From the NCBI RefSeq assembly GCF_041365695.1, contig NZ_JBGFSJ010000002.1, positions 124,001 through 188,000 of the forward strand: a stretch of DNA of 64,000 nt, in the 5' to 3' direction. The stretch is from Rhodosalinus sp041365695. GTDB lineage: Bacteria; Pseudomonadota; Alphaproteobacteria; Rhodobacterales; Rhodobacteraceae. Made by a program: the position numbers and the translations under genes. The notes under the pieces are model-generated. The model was not told where the DNA came from. It did not search any database and worked only from the letters and a program-made list of their open reading frames with translations. This document shows positions 16,544 to 24,012 of the stretch, one piece after another (positions within the stretch are counted from its first letter, which is position 1; every line of letters begins with the position of its first letter).

Positions 16544-18280
16544 ATGACCTCGACCTTCGACGCGCGCCTTGCCGACCTGATTTCCGCCATCTATCCCGAG
16601 GCGGACGGCGCGGCCCTCGCCGCGGAAATTCGCGACGCGTTCTGGCCCGACGACCGGCCGAGGCGGCGCCGCGCGCGCGTGCCGTCCAACAACTTCTGGT
16701 CGGAACGCGACGCGCTCGTCATCACCTACGGCAATTCCATCGTGGACGGGGTGCACAAGCCGCTCGACCTCTTGCAGGATTTCCTGCACCGCAACCTGAA
16801 GGGCACCGTGGACGGGGTGCACATCCTGCCCTTCTTTCCGTTCACCTCCGACGACGGCTTCGCGGTGACGGATTATCGCGCCGTGAACCGCGCGCTCGGG
16901 GACTGGTCCGACATCCGGCGCATCGCCGGCGACTTCAAGCTGATGTCGGATCTCGTTCTGAACCACGTCTCGAGCCAGGGGCCCTGGTTCACCGCATATC
17001 TTCAGGGGCACGCGCCCTACGACCGCTTCTTCCTCGAGGCGGACCCGGAGGCGGATCTTTCGATGGTGGTGCGCCCGCGCACCCATCCGCTGCTGCGCCG
17101 GGTCGAGACGGCGAACGGGCCGCGCCATGTCTGGTGCACCTTCAGCCACGACCAGGTCGACCTCGATTTCGGCAACCCCGAGGTTCTGCTGGAGTTCCTG
17201 CGGATCATGCGGCTGCACATCGACCAGGGCGTGCGCATCCTGCGCCTCGACGCGGTGGCCTTCCTCTGGAAGGAGATCGGCACGCCCTGCATCCACCTGC
17301 CGCAGACCCATGCGATCGTGCGGCTGATGCGGCTTCTCTGCGATTACGCGGTAGAGCCGGTCATCCTGCTCACGGAAACGAACGTGCCGAAGGCGGAGAA
17401 TCTTTCCTATTTCGGAAACCGGAACGAGGCGCACGCGGTCTACAACTTCTCGCTGCCGCCGCTTCTGCTGCATGCCCTCCAGTCGGGCACCGCGCGCTGG
17501 CTCATTCGCTGGCAGGCGACGATGCCGCCCGCGCAGATGGGCTGCGCCTACCTCAACTTCTCGGCCAGCCATGACGGGATCGGCATGCGTCCGGCCGAAG
17601 GCGTCCTGCCCGCCGAGGAGATCGCGCGTATGACCGCCTGCGCGAAGGGGCAGGGCGGGCTCGTGTCGATGCGGACGATGCCGGACGGCTCCCAGCAGCC
17701 CTACGAGCTCAACGTCACCTTCTTCGACGCGCTGGGCGCGACCTTCGACGGCGAAACCGCGTATCACGTCGAACGCTTCCTCGCCTCGCAGACCATTGTC
17801 ATGGCGATGGAAGGCATTCCCGCCTTCTACATCCACGCGCTGCTGGCCACCGGCAACGATCACGCGGGTGTCGAAAAGACCGGCATCGCGCGGGCGATCA
17901 ACCGTCACCGCTGGCACTATCCCGACCTTCAGGCGCGGCTGAAGGATCCCTCCTCCGTGCAGGCGCGCGTGCTGGGCGAGCTCAAGCGGCGCATGGCCCT
18001 GCGCGCCCGCCAGCCGGCCTTCCATCCCAACGCCACGCAGTTCACGCTTCAGCTCGACGAGCGCGTCTTCGGCCTCTGGCGGCAAAGCCTCGATCGCGCG
18101 CAGTCCGTCTTCGCGTTGCACAACGTGAGCGCGCAGGAGGTCGAGATCGATCCGACGGCCGTCAACCTGATCGAGGGCGACGCCTGGCGCGATCTGCTGT
18201 CGGGCGAGCCCGTGGCACCGGTGGGCGACGCCATCAGGCTTCGGCCCTACCAGTGCCGGTGGATCTCGAACCGGGGCTGA
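16544..18280 (+). CDS. GH13_18-type glycoside phosphorylase (probable glucosylglycerate phosphorylase)
   Basis: 578 aa cytoplasmic enzyme. Retaining GH13 residues are present: LVLNH (138-141), nucleophile Asp236 in ILRLDAVAF, acid/base Glu279 in LLTETN, and Asp344 in SASHDGIG. The start (NSIVDGVHKPLDLLQDFL) and layout match the sucrose phosphorylase/glucosylglycerate phosphorylase subfamily. GpgS-like and HAD-phosphatase genes 1.5-3.5 kb away favour glucosylglycerate over sucrose as substrate. The enzyme would release glucose 1-phosphate and glycerate. The annotation 'sucrose phosphorylase' remains possible. Confidence 0.82.
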   Translation: MTSTFDARLADLISAIYPEADGAALAAEIRDAFWPDDRPRRRRARVPSNNFWSERDALVITYGNSIVDGVHKPLDLLQDFLHRNLKGTVDGVHILPFFPFTSDDGFAVTDYRAVNRALGDWSDIRRIAGDFKLMSDLVLNHVSSQGPWFTAYLQGHAPYDRFFLEADPEADLSMVVRPRTHPLLRRVETANGPRHVWCTFSHDQVDLDFGNPEVLLEFLRIMRLHIDQGVRILRLDAVAFLWKEIGTPCIHLPQTHAIVRLMRLLCDYAVEPVILLTETNVPKAENLSYFGNRNEAHAVYNFSLPPLLLHALQSGTARWLIRWQATMPPAQMGCAYLNFSASHDGIGMRPAEGVLPAEEIARMTACAKGQGGLVSMRTMPDGSQQPYELNVTFFDALGATFDGETAYHVERFLASQTIVMAMEGIPAFYIHALLATGNDHAGVEKTGIARAINRHRWHYPDLQARLKDPSSVQARVLGELKRRMALRARQPAFHPNATQFTLQLDERVFGLWRQSLDRAQSVFALHNVSAQEVEIDPTAVNLIEGDAWRDLLSGEPVAPVGDAIRLRPYQCRWISNRG

Positions 18281-18298
18281 GGCCCGGGCGCGCGGCGG

Positions 18299-18670
18299 TC
18301 ACCGCGCGAGCGCACCCGCGGTCTCGAAATACACCTCCGAGATGCTGCGCACCTCGGCCTCGTCGTAGTCTTCCGAGGCGAGGTGGAGGTCCTCGAGCGT
18401 GACGGCCAGCGCCGAGAAGTCCTCGTTCATCTTCGCCAGCGCCGCCTCGATCGTGTAGGTGTACTGGTGGATCTCCTACATGTCGGCCTCCGAAAGGTCG
18501 TCGCGGTCGAGCAACGCCCGTACCTTCTCGTTGTATTCGACGAAGTTCGTGACCGCCTCCTCGATCGTCTCCGAGGATTCGGCGGCGTAGTGATCGATCT
18601 CGTCCGAGGCGAGGGCGGGCGCGGCAGCGAGCGCCAGAGCGGCGGCGGCGAAACCTCCAAAACGGGTCAT
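18299..18670 (-). pseudogene. DUF6746-type secreted protein interrupted by an in-frame amber codon
   Basis: The frame runs 124 codons from MTRFGG to a TGA at 18301-18299, with a TAG at codon 65 (18478-18476). Codons 1-64 give a signal peptide (AAAALALAAAPALA) and DHYAAESSETIEEAVTNFVEY. Codons 66-123 continue without frame change (EIHQYTYTIEAALAKMNEDF to YFETAGALAR). The two halves together match, from memory, the small periplasmic DUF6746 family (EEAVxNFxEYN, then xHxLTYTLExAL). One base substitution would restore it. It could be a recent nonsense mutation, a sequencing error or suppressed translation; function of the family is unknown. Confidence 0.72.
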
Positions 18671-19172
18671 GGTCTGGTCCTTTCCTTCAGTTGGACGGGC
18701 CGGCCCGGCCGCCGGCCCGGTTGCGGGGTCCTGTCGCCAGCGAGGGGCCGTGCACCGTCGAGGCACGCTCTTTTCGTTCGCAGTTTCTCGCCGGGGGAAG
18801 ATCCCGGTGCGCGGGCCGTTCGGTCTCCATGCGATCCTGCCGGTTCCTGTTGCGAGAGCGAATCGACTGCGTGCATCTGGCTACGCCCTATTACTGACAA
18901 TTTTAGTCAGTAATTGTGGCGCGGCGGCGCTGTCAATATCCGAGACGCCTCCGGACCGGGCTCGTCGCCGGCGCCACCGCTGCGCTTTCGGGACGCGGGC
19001 GCATTGTGCGAAGGGCGGTGGCCGCCGGGGCGTTGTCCCGGGCGCCGGGCGCCCCGCTCGGCGACGGCCAGGAAGGCGCCGCTCGATGGTTGGCGAGCCG
19101 AAAGTCGACGCCGCGCATAACCGCAAGAAACGTCGGGGACCGTGTCGGAAGCCCGGGCGCGATCGGGGCCGA
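18671..19172. other. 502-base intergenic region with a perfect 25-base palindromic site
   Basis: No supported gene: the open frames here are Arg/Pro/Gly-rich and have no ribosome site or recognisable domain. The only structured element is the inverted repeat at 18890-18914. The rest may be a decayed gene, since the spacing is unusually long for this window. Confidence 0.5.
18890..18914. promoter_or_regulatory. Candidate operator: inverted repeat ATTACTGAC-N7-GTCAGTAAT
   Basis: Nine-base perfect arms (18890-18898 and 18906-18914) are separated by an AT-rich 7-base spacer, AATTTTA. It is the most AT-rich spot in the region and is typical of a TetR- or MarR-family operator. It lies 220 bases upstream of the interrupted DUF6746-type gene. 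No regulator gene is adjacent. Confidence 0.45.
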
Positions 19173-19610
19173 TCACTCCTGCTGGATCGAGTCCAGGTAG
19201 TAGACCAGCGACAGGAGCCGGCCGCGGGTGATCGCCTGCGCGACCTCGGCGCTCATGCCGGGGAACTGCGCCATCGCCACGCTTTCGGACGCACTCATGT
19301 AGCGGTCGCCCCAGATTGGCATCTCGCTGCCATGGGCCCTTAGGTCGTTCCGACCGTCGATGGTCAGAAGCGTCTCTCGGAACGGGAAGCGCCCCCCGGC
19401 CTGTGCGGCAAGCCGGGTCAGATCGGGCGTCGTGATGTCGATGAGCTGCGCGATCGGACCGTCGCCCTTGCCCGTTGCGCCGTGGCAGCCGGCGCAGGCC
19501 ACCACGTACTCCTTGCGTCCCAATTCGGTCTCGTTCGATGACGTATCCTGCGCCTGCGCCGGGGCTGCCGCGAGGCAGGCGGCGATCGCCAGAAGCACCA
19601 GATCCTTCAT
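19173..19610 (-). CDS. Class I cytochrome c, periplasmic
   Basis: 145 aa. The signal peptide ends at PAQAQ (about residue 21). One heme site CAGCH lies at 39-43, and a probable distal Met97 ligand is in GSEMPIWG, followed by a C-terminal helix (ITRGRLLSLVYYLDSIQQE). The shape (CxxCHGxxGxGDGP...MPxWG) is that of small electron-transfer or subunit-like cytochromes. No partner oxidoreductase is nearby. An FNR-like box 82 bases upstream suggests induction under low oxygen. Confidence 0.9.
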   Translation of the reverse strand: MKDLVLLAIAACLAAAPAQAQDTSSNETELGRKEYVVACAGCHGATGKGDGPIAQLIDITTPDLTRLAAQAGGRFPFRETLLTIDGRNDLRAHGSEMPIWGDRYMSASESVAMAQFPGMSAEVAQAITRGRLLSLVYYLDSIQQE

Positions 19611-19691
19611 ACCCCTATCCCCCCTGCTCGCGCGCCGCCGGGCCTGACCCCGGGCGGCCCGTCCAGATTGACGCGGATGCGTGGCGGTTCA

Positions 19692-19705
19692 TTGATCACC
19701 GTCAA
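19692..19705. promoter_or_regulatory. FNR/FnrL-like box upstream of the cytochrome c gene
   Basis: TTGATCACCGTCAA fits TTGAT-N4-ATCAA with one mismatch. It is centred about 88 bases upstream of the cytochrome c ATG on the minus strand and lies in a 138-base gap where no other gene starts. CRP/FNR-type regulators (FnrL, Dnr, NnrR) all use this form, so the exact regulator is open. Confidence 0.55.
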
Positions 19706-19748
19706 CGCCACGCGACCGCCCGCCTTGTCGCGACGTTTCGCGGCGGTC

Positions 19749-20969
19749 TCATGCGATGTCGGCCAGATCTTCCTCGACCGCCCGCAGCATGTCGGAAAGG
19801 AGCTCCGGGTCGGCCGAGTTCACGCGCGACCAGGTCGGGATGAACGGCGTTTCGAACGGGTTCTCGAGGAAGACCTGGCCCGCGCGCATGATGTTCTCGG
19901 CGAAAAGCTCGATGGACTGCTCTTCCTTGTGGCGGTCGATCGAAAGCCCGTTCATCGCGGCATCGTTGTAGTAGCTCTCCAGCATGTCGAGCGCGGCGCG
20001 GTAATAGACGGCCTTCAGCGTGCGGAAGGTGTTCTGCGTGAACACTGTCCCGTCCGCGGCGAGCTTGCGCACGATCGCCTTGCAGATGTCCGTGGACATC
20101 CGGTTGAGCCCGGTGGCCGCGTCATCGGGCGACAGGTCCTGGTGCTTGTGGTCGTAGGCGTCGGCGATCTCGACCTGGCAGACGGCCTTGGGCGCGAGGT
20201 TGCGCCACGCCTCGGACAGCACGCCGATCTCCAGCCCCCAGTCCGAGGGAATGCGCAGATCCGGCAGCATCACGCTGCGCATGGCGAACTCGCCCGAGAG
20301 CGGGTAGCGGAAGGAGCGCAGGTAATCGATGTAGTCGCGGTCGCCGATCACCTTGCGCAGCGCCACGAGAAGGGGGCTGACCAGCAGCCGCGTCACCCGT
20401 CCGTTGATCCGCCCCTCGCCGATCCGGGGATAGAACCCCTTGGAAAGCTGGTAGGGAAAGTTCGGGTTGACCAGCGGATAGACGAGCCGCGTCAGCATGT
20501 GGCGCGAGTAGGTGGTGATGTCGCAGTCGTGGATCGCCATCACCGCCGTGTCGCGCCGCGCCAGAACGTAGCCGAGGCAGGTCCAGACATTCTTTCCCTT
20601 GCCGGGCTCGGAGGGGTAGAGGCCGTGCGCCTTCAGCCTTTCGCCCAGCGCGCGCTGCCGCGGGCTGTCGTTCCAGATCACGACGTGCTCCTGCGGCAGA
20701 CGTGCGAAGAACTCGATGGCGTGGGCGTATTGCGCGGCGTCGGCCTGGTCGAGCCCGATGACGATGCGGTGCAGGTAGGGAACCTGGGCCAGCTCGTCGA
20801 GGATGCCGGAAAGCGCCGGGCCCTCGATCTCGGAATAGAGCGAGGGCAGAACCAGCGTCACGGGGCGGTCGCGCGCGAAGGTGGCGACGGCATGGGACAG
20901 CGTGTCCGGGTTCACGGACCGCAGGTCGTGCAGGGTGGCGACCTGTCCGTTCTGGTGGAAATCCGCCAT
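19749..20969 (-). CDS. Glucosyl-3-phosphoglycerate synthase-like glycosyltransferase
   Basis: 406 aa, start at the ATG that gives MADFHQNGQ. GT-A fold: nucleotide-sugar region VTLVLPSLYSEIEGPAL, metal motif Asp148-Cys149-Asp150 in MAIHDCDITTY, then YPLSGEFAMRS and DWGLEIGVLSEAW, which match GpgS/GT81-type enzymes. These transfer glucose from an NDP-glucose to 3-phosphoglycerate in the cytoplasm. The HAD phosphatase gene 13 bases upstream on the same strand would remove the phosphate. Mannosyl-3-phosphoglycerate synthase is the main alternative; the phosphorylase gene nearby favours the glucosyl form. Confidence 0.83.
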   Translation of the reverse strand: MADFHQNGQVATLHDLRSVNPDTLSHAVATFARDRPVTLVLPSLYSEIEGPALSGILDELAQVPYLHRIVIGLDQADAAQYAHAIEFFARLPQEHVVIWNDSPRQRALGERLKAHGLYPSEPGKGKNVWTCLGYVLARRDTAVMAIHDCDITTYSRHMLTRLVYPLVNPNFPYQLSKGFYPRIGEGRINGRVTRLLVSPLLVALRKVIGDRDYIDYLRSFRYPLSGEFAMRSVMLPDLRIPSDWGLEIGVLSEAWRNLAPKAVCQVEIADAYDHKHQDLSPDDAATGLNRMSTDICKAIVRKLAADGTVFTQNTFRTLKAVYYRAALDMLESYYNDAAMNGLSIDRHKEEQSIELFAENIMRAGQVFLENPFETPFIPTWSRVNSADPELLSDMLRAVEEDLADIA

Positions 20970-20982
20970 CTCTCCCTCCGCC

Positions 20983-21762
20983 TCAGATCCGATACCCGAG
21001 ACGCGAGAGTAGCGCCTCGAGCCCCTCGGCCCAACCGTCCGGTCCCGGCTTCGCCGTCCGGGTGATGCGCCCCTGCCGCTCTCCGGCCAGTTCCGGCAGC
21101 GGGGCATGATGCGGGTTCGCGACGACGATGCCGTGATCGGCGGTCTCCAGCATCTCGACGTCGTTCGGCGCATCGCCGAGGGCCACGGTGACGCGGGCCA
21201 CGAGACGCGCGGCGATCCCGGCCATCCGGCCGGCCTTCGTGCCGCCCATGGACAGCGTGAGAAAGCGCCCGCCCTCCTGCGCCGCAACGCCCCGCGAGGC
21301 AAGGGCGTCGATGAAGGCGCGGCGCCGCGGCTCCGGCCCCGTCCAGAGCCCCGGCTCGGTGTGAGTGCGGGCGCGGGCGCGGGCGGCCGCATCAGAGGGC
21401 AGGCCCGTGCAGGCCGCGACCTCGGCCACGCTCATCTCGGCAAAGCCCCGGAAGCCCGCGCGCAGGTCCGTCGGCAGGCTGGCGAGCGCGGCAAGGAGGC
21501 GATCGCGGGCGGTGGTATCCTCGGGCGGCTCCGCCCCGGGGCCCAGCACCCCGGCGCCGTTCTCGAAAATCGCGGGCGAGGCCGCGAGTCCCAGCGCCCG
21601 GCGAAGCGGCGCGATCTCGGCGGCCGTCTTCGAACTGGCGATCACCACCGGGATGCCGGCCCGCGAAAGCCGCCCGAGCAAGGGCCGCGCGGGGCCGGCA
21701 TCATAGCTTTCGTGGTCGAGAAGCGTGCCGTCGAGATCGGTGAAGATGGCCAGCCCGTCCAT
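20983..21762 (-). CDS. HAD-IIB phosphatase, mannosyl/glucosyl-3-phosphoglycerate phosphatase family
   Basis: 259 aa. Motif I is FTDLDGTLLD (nucleophile Asp9, acid Asp11). Motif II is in VVIASSKTAAEI. Motif III/IV is LGDAPNDVEMLETADHGIVVANPH. The sequence and size match the MpgP/GpgP (YedP) branch of HAD-IIB. It is first in a two-gene unit with the GpgS-like gene, giving a synthase-phosphatase pair for the compatible solute glucosylglycerate. Confidence 0.87.
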   Translation of the reverse strand: MDGLAIFTDLDGTLLDHESYDAGPARPLLGRLSRAGIPVVIASSKTAAEIAPLRRALGLAASPAIFENGAGVLGPGAEPPEDTTARDRLLAALASLPTDLRAGFRGFAEMSVAEVAACTGLPSDAAARARARTHTEPGLWTGPEPRRRAFIDALASRGVAAQEGGRFLTLSMGGTKAGRMAGIAARLVARVTVALGDAPNDVEMLETADHGIVVANPHHAPLPELAGERQGRITRTAKPGPDGWAEGLEALLSRLGYRI

Positions 21763-21925
21763 GCGCCTTTCCCTCGTCTTTGGCCGTCTATGCCACGAAC
21801 GCGCCGGGGGGACGAGCGGCGCTTGACAAGACCAACTGTTTTCGTCAGCAATAAGGGAACGAGGTCAGTCGGCAGATCGGTCGGTTGAGTCGCCCGGGCG
21901 CCCCACGGGGCGCGGATCCCGCACC

Positions 21926-21939
21926 TTGCGCGAGATCAA
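21926..21939. promoter_or_regulatory. FNR/FnrL-like box upstream of bfd
   Basis: TTGCGCGAGATCAA: the right half ATCAA is perfect and the left half differs from TTGAT at two bases. It is centred about 77 bases before the bfd ATG. A separate TTGACA lies at 21823-21828. Moderate support only. Confidence 0.4.
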
Positions 21940-22009
21940 GGCGCGGCCGGGCAGGCGCGCCAAAGGTCGTCCGAGGAGTAGGCCCGGCCACGGCGCAGGA
22001 GGAGCGTAC

Positions 22010-22285
22010 ATGATCGTCTGCCATTGCATGGCCATCAGCGAGGACGAGATCCGCAAGGCGGTGGACTGGATGCGCGCCTCGGATCCCGAAACGCTCATCA
22101 CGCCCGGCAAGGTTTACCGGGCGCTCGGCAAGAAGGCCGATTGCGGCGGATGCCTGCCACTTTTCGTGGACGCGATGCGGCGATGCGAAAGCTTGAAAGT
22201 TCCGGCCGAGCTTAGCAATTTGCGATCGCAACCCACGGAAGGAGACAGGCGTGAAGGGCGACGAGAAGGTCATCGAGTATCTTAA
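22010..22285 (+). CDS. bfd: Bacterioferritin-associated ferredoxin Bfd
   Basis: 91 aa from the ATG after AGGAGGAG. MIVCHCMAISEDEIRKAV starts the BFD domain; the 2Fe-2S ligands are CHC near the start and CGGC after KKADCGGC. Bfd reduces the bacterioferritin core so that iron can be released. The usual length is about 65-75 aa. Here the last 20 or so residues are hydrophilic and are read through the bfr ribosome site and the first 35 bases of bfr in another frame, an odd C-terminal extension. Confidence 0.92.
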   Translation: MIVCHCMAISEDEIRKAVDWMRASDPETLITPGKVYRALGKKADCGGCLPLFVDAMRRCESLKVPAELSNLRSQPTEGDRREGRREGHRVS

Positions 22286-22736
22286 CAAGGCGCTGCGCAG
22301 CGAGTTGACCGCGGTCAGCCAGTACTGGCTGCATTACCGGCTTCAGGATGATTGGGGATTCGGGCGGATCGCCAGGAAATCCCGCGAGGAAAGCATCGAG
22401 GAGATGCATCACGCCGATCGCCTGATCGAGCGCATCATCTTCCTTGAGGGGCACCCGAACCTTCAGAAGCTCGACCCGCTTCGCATCGGCCAGACCCTTC
22501 GCGACACGCTCGAATGCGATCTTGCGGCCGAACACGAGGCGCGGACGCTCTACATCGAGGCGCGGGAGCACTGCGAAAGCGTCGGCGACTACGTGACGAA
22601 GGATCTCTTCGAGACCCTCATCGCGGACGAGGAGGGGCACATCGACTTCCTCGAAACGCAGCTCGACCTCTTCGAGAAGCTCGGAGAAGAGCGTTACGGC
22701 CTGCTCAACGCGGTACCGGCCGACGAGGCGGAGTGA
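22251..22736 (+). CDS. bfr: Bacterioferritin
   Basis: 161 aa with a GTG start. GGAAGGAGA lies just before it. The ferroxidase centre is complete (Glu18, Glu51, His54, Glu94, Glu127, His130) and Met52 is the heme ligand (IEEMHHADRLIE). The protein forms a 24-mer iron-storage shell in the cytoplasm. It overlaps bfd by 35 bases, so the pair is translationally linked. The FNR-like box upstream of bfd may tie iron storage to oxygen. Confidence 0.95.
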   Translation: MKGDEKVIEYLNKALRSELTAVSQYWLHYRLQDDWGFGRIARKSREESIEEMHHADRLIERIIFLEGHPNLQKLDPLRIGQTLRDTLECDLAAEHEARTLYIEAREHCESVGDYVTKDLFETLIADEEGHIDFLETQLDLFEKLGEERYGLLNAVPADEAE

Positions 22737-22818
22737 CGTCGTTGGCGCGTGGTTCCGCGTGACCGGCCCGGGTGGCCGGTGGTAAACGCGAGGCGACTCG
22801 CATCAACCCGGAACCGAC

Positions 22819-24012
22819 ATGACTGCCAGCGACGACGACAGCGGCGGCGGGGCCGAACGGCTTCGTTTCGACGACGATCCGGGCTCTCGCCGCTCGAAAT
22901 GGCTGGCGGCGCTCCTGGTCGTCGCGCTCGTGGCGTGGATGGGCAGCGGCTACCTGCTGCCCGGATCCAGCGGCGACGAGGCGGCCGCGCCCGGGCGCGA
23001 CGCCGCGCCCGAGGCGGTCAGCGTGGCGGTGCGCGCGTCACGCGCGGAGTCCGTGACCACGGTCTTCGTGGCCGAAGGCGAGGGCGTGCCCGAGCGCGAT
23101 ACGCAGGTGCGTGCCGAAACCTCCGGCAGCGTGGCCGAGGTGCCGGTGCGCAAGGGCGCGGACGTTCGCGCCGGCGACGTGATCGCGCGCATCGCCCCCG
23201 CGCAGCGCGAGGCCGATCTGGCCCGCGCGGAAGAGGAACTCGCCCGCGCGCGGCGGGACTACGAGAATGCCGAGACGCTACTGGAGCGTGGCGTCGCGAC
23301 CGTGGACCGGGTCGCGGAAACCCGCGCCGCGCTCGCCGCCGCCGAGGCGCAACTCGCCTCCGCGCGGGAGGCGCTGCGCGACACGGCGATCCGCGCGCCC
23401 TTCGACGGGCGGCTCGAGGCGCTGACGGTCGAGAGCGGGGAATTCGTGCAGGCCGGCGGGGCGGTGGCGCGCGTCGTCGATCTGGACCCGCTCACCGTCA
23501 CCGTTCGCGTGCCCCAGCAGATCCTCGCGGGCGTGCAGACGGACCAGGCAGCCGAGGTCCGGTTCATCACGGGCGAGACGCGGCCCGGCACGGTCAGCTT
23601 CGTCGCCGCGGCGGCCGACGCCGAGACCCGCACCTTCGCAGCCGAGATCGAGGTGGAAAACGCCGATGGCGCGATCCCCGCGGGGCTGAGCGCGCGCGTC
23701 CGCGTTCCCACGGGCGAGGTGGAGGCGCATTTCCTGTCCCCTGCGATCCTGTCGCTCGATCCCGATGGCCGGCTCGGGGTCAAGGTCGTCGAGGAGGACG
23801 ATCGCGTCGCCTTCCATCCGGTCGAGATCGTCCGCGCCGAGACGGACGGTGTCTGGGTCTCGGGCCTGCCCGCCGAGGCGCGGATCATCACCGTGGGGCA
23901 GGGCTTCGTGAACGCGGGCGAAAAGGTCGCGCCACGGCCCGAATCCGAGGCCGCGGTCTCCCGCGCGCCCGAGGACGTGCGCCCCGCCATGGCCGGGGAC
24001 GACACGGAATGA
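22819..24012 (+). CDS. RND efflux periplasmic adaptor (membrane fusion protein)
   Basis: 397 aa. A cytoplasmic acidic start is followed by one membrane anchor (KWLAALLVVALVAWMGSGYLL, about 27-47). The lipoyl half-motif SGSVAEVPVRKGADVRAGDVIARI comes next, then a coiled-coil hairpin (DLARAEEELARARRDYENAE to AEAQLASAREALRDT) and the second lipoyl half (IRAPFDGRLEALTVESGEFVQAGG). It would link the inner-membrane pump to an outer-membrane channel; no tolC gene is in the window. It overlaps the pump gene by ATGA. Confidence 0.93.
   Translation: MTASDDDSGGGAERLRFDDDPGSRRSKWLAALLVVALVAWMGSGYLLPGSSGDEAAAPGRDAAPEAVSVAVRASRAESVTTVFVAEGEGVPERDTQVRAETSGSVAEVPVRKGADVRAGDVIARIAPAQREADLARAEEELARARRDYENAETLLERGVATVDRVAETRAALAAAEAQLASAREALRDTAIRAPFDGRLEALTVESGEFVQAGGAVARVVDLDPLTVTVRVPQQILAGVQTDQAAEVRFITGETRPGTVSFVAAAADAETRTFAAEIEVENADGAIPAGLSARVRVPTGEVEAHFLSPAILSLDPDGRLGVKVVEEDDRVAFHPVEIVRAETDGVWVSGLPAEARIITVGQGFVNAGEKVAPRPESEAAVSRAPEDVRPAMAGDDTE

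Noticed and set aside
18476..18478. TAG as a pyrrolysine codon
   Set aside because: The protein is a small secreted helical protein with no methylamine methyltransferase link, and no pyl genes are visible. A nonsense mutation is simpler.
18907..19176. Short open frames on both strands of the 502-base intergenic region
   Set aside because: Arg/Pro/Gly-rich composition, no start signals and no similarity to known domains by eye.
22778..22811. A fourth FNR-like site before the RND adaptor (GCGACTCGCATCAA)
   Set aside because: The left half deviates too far from TTGAT and the position is too close to the gene.
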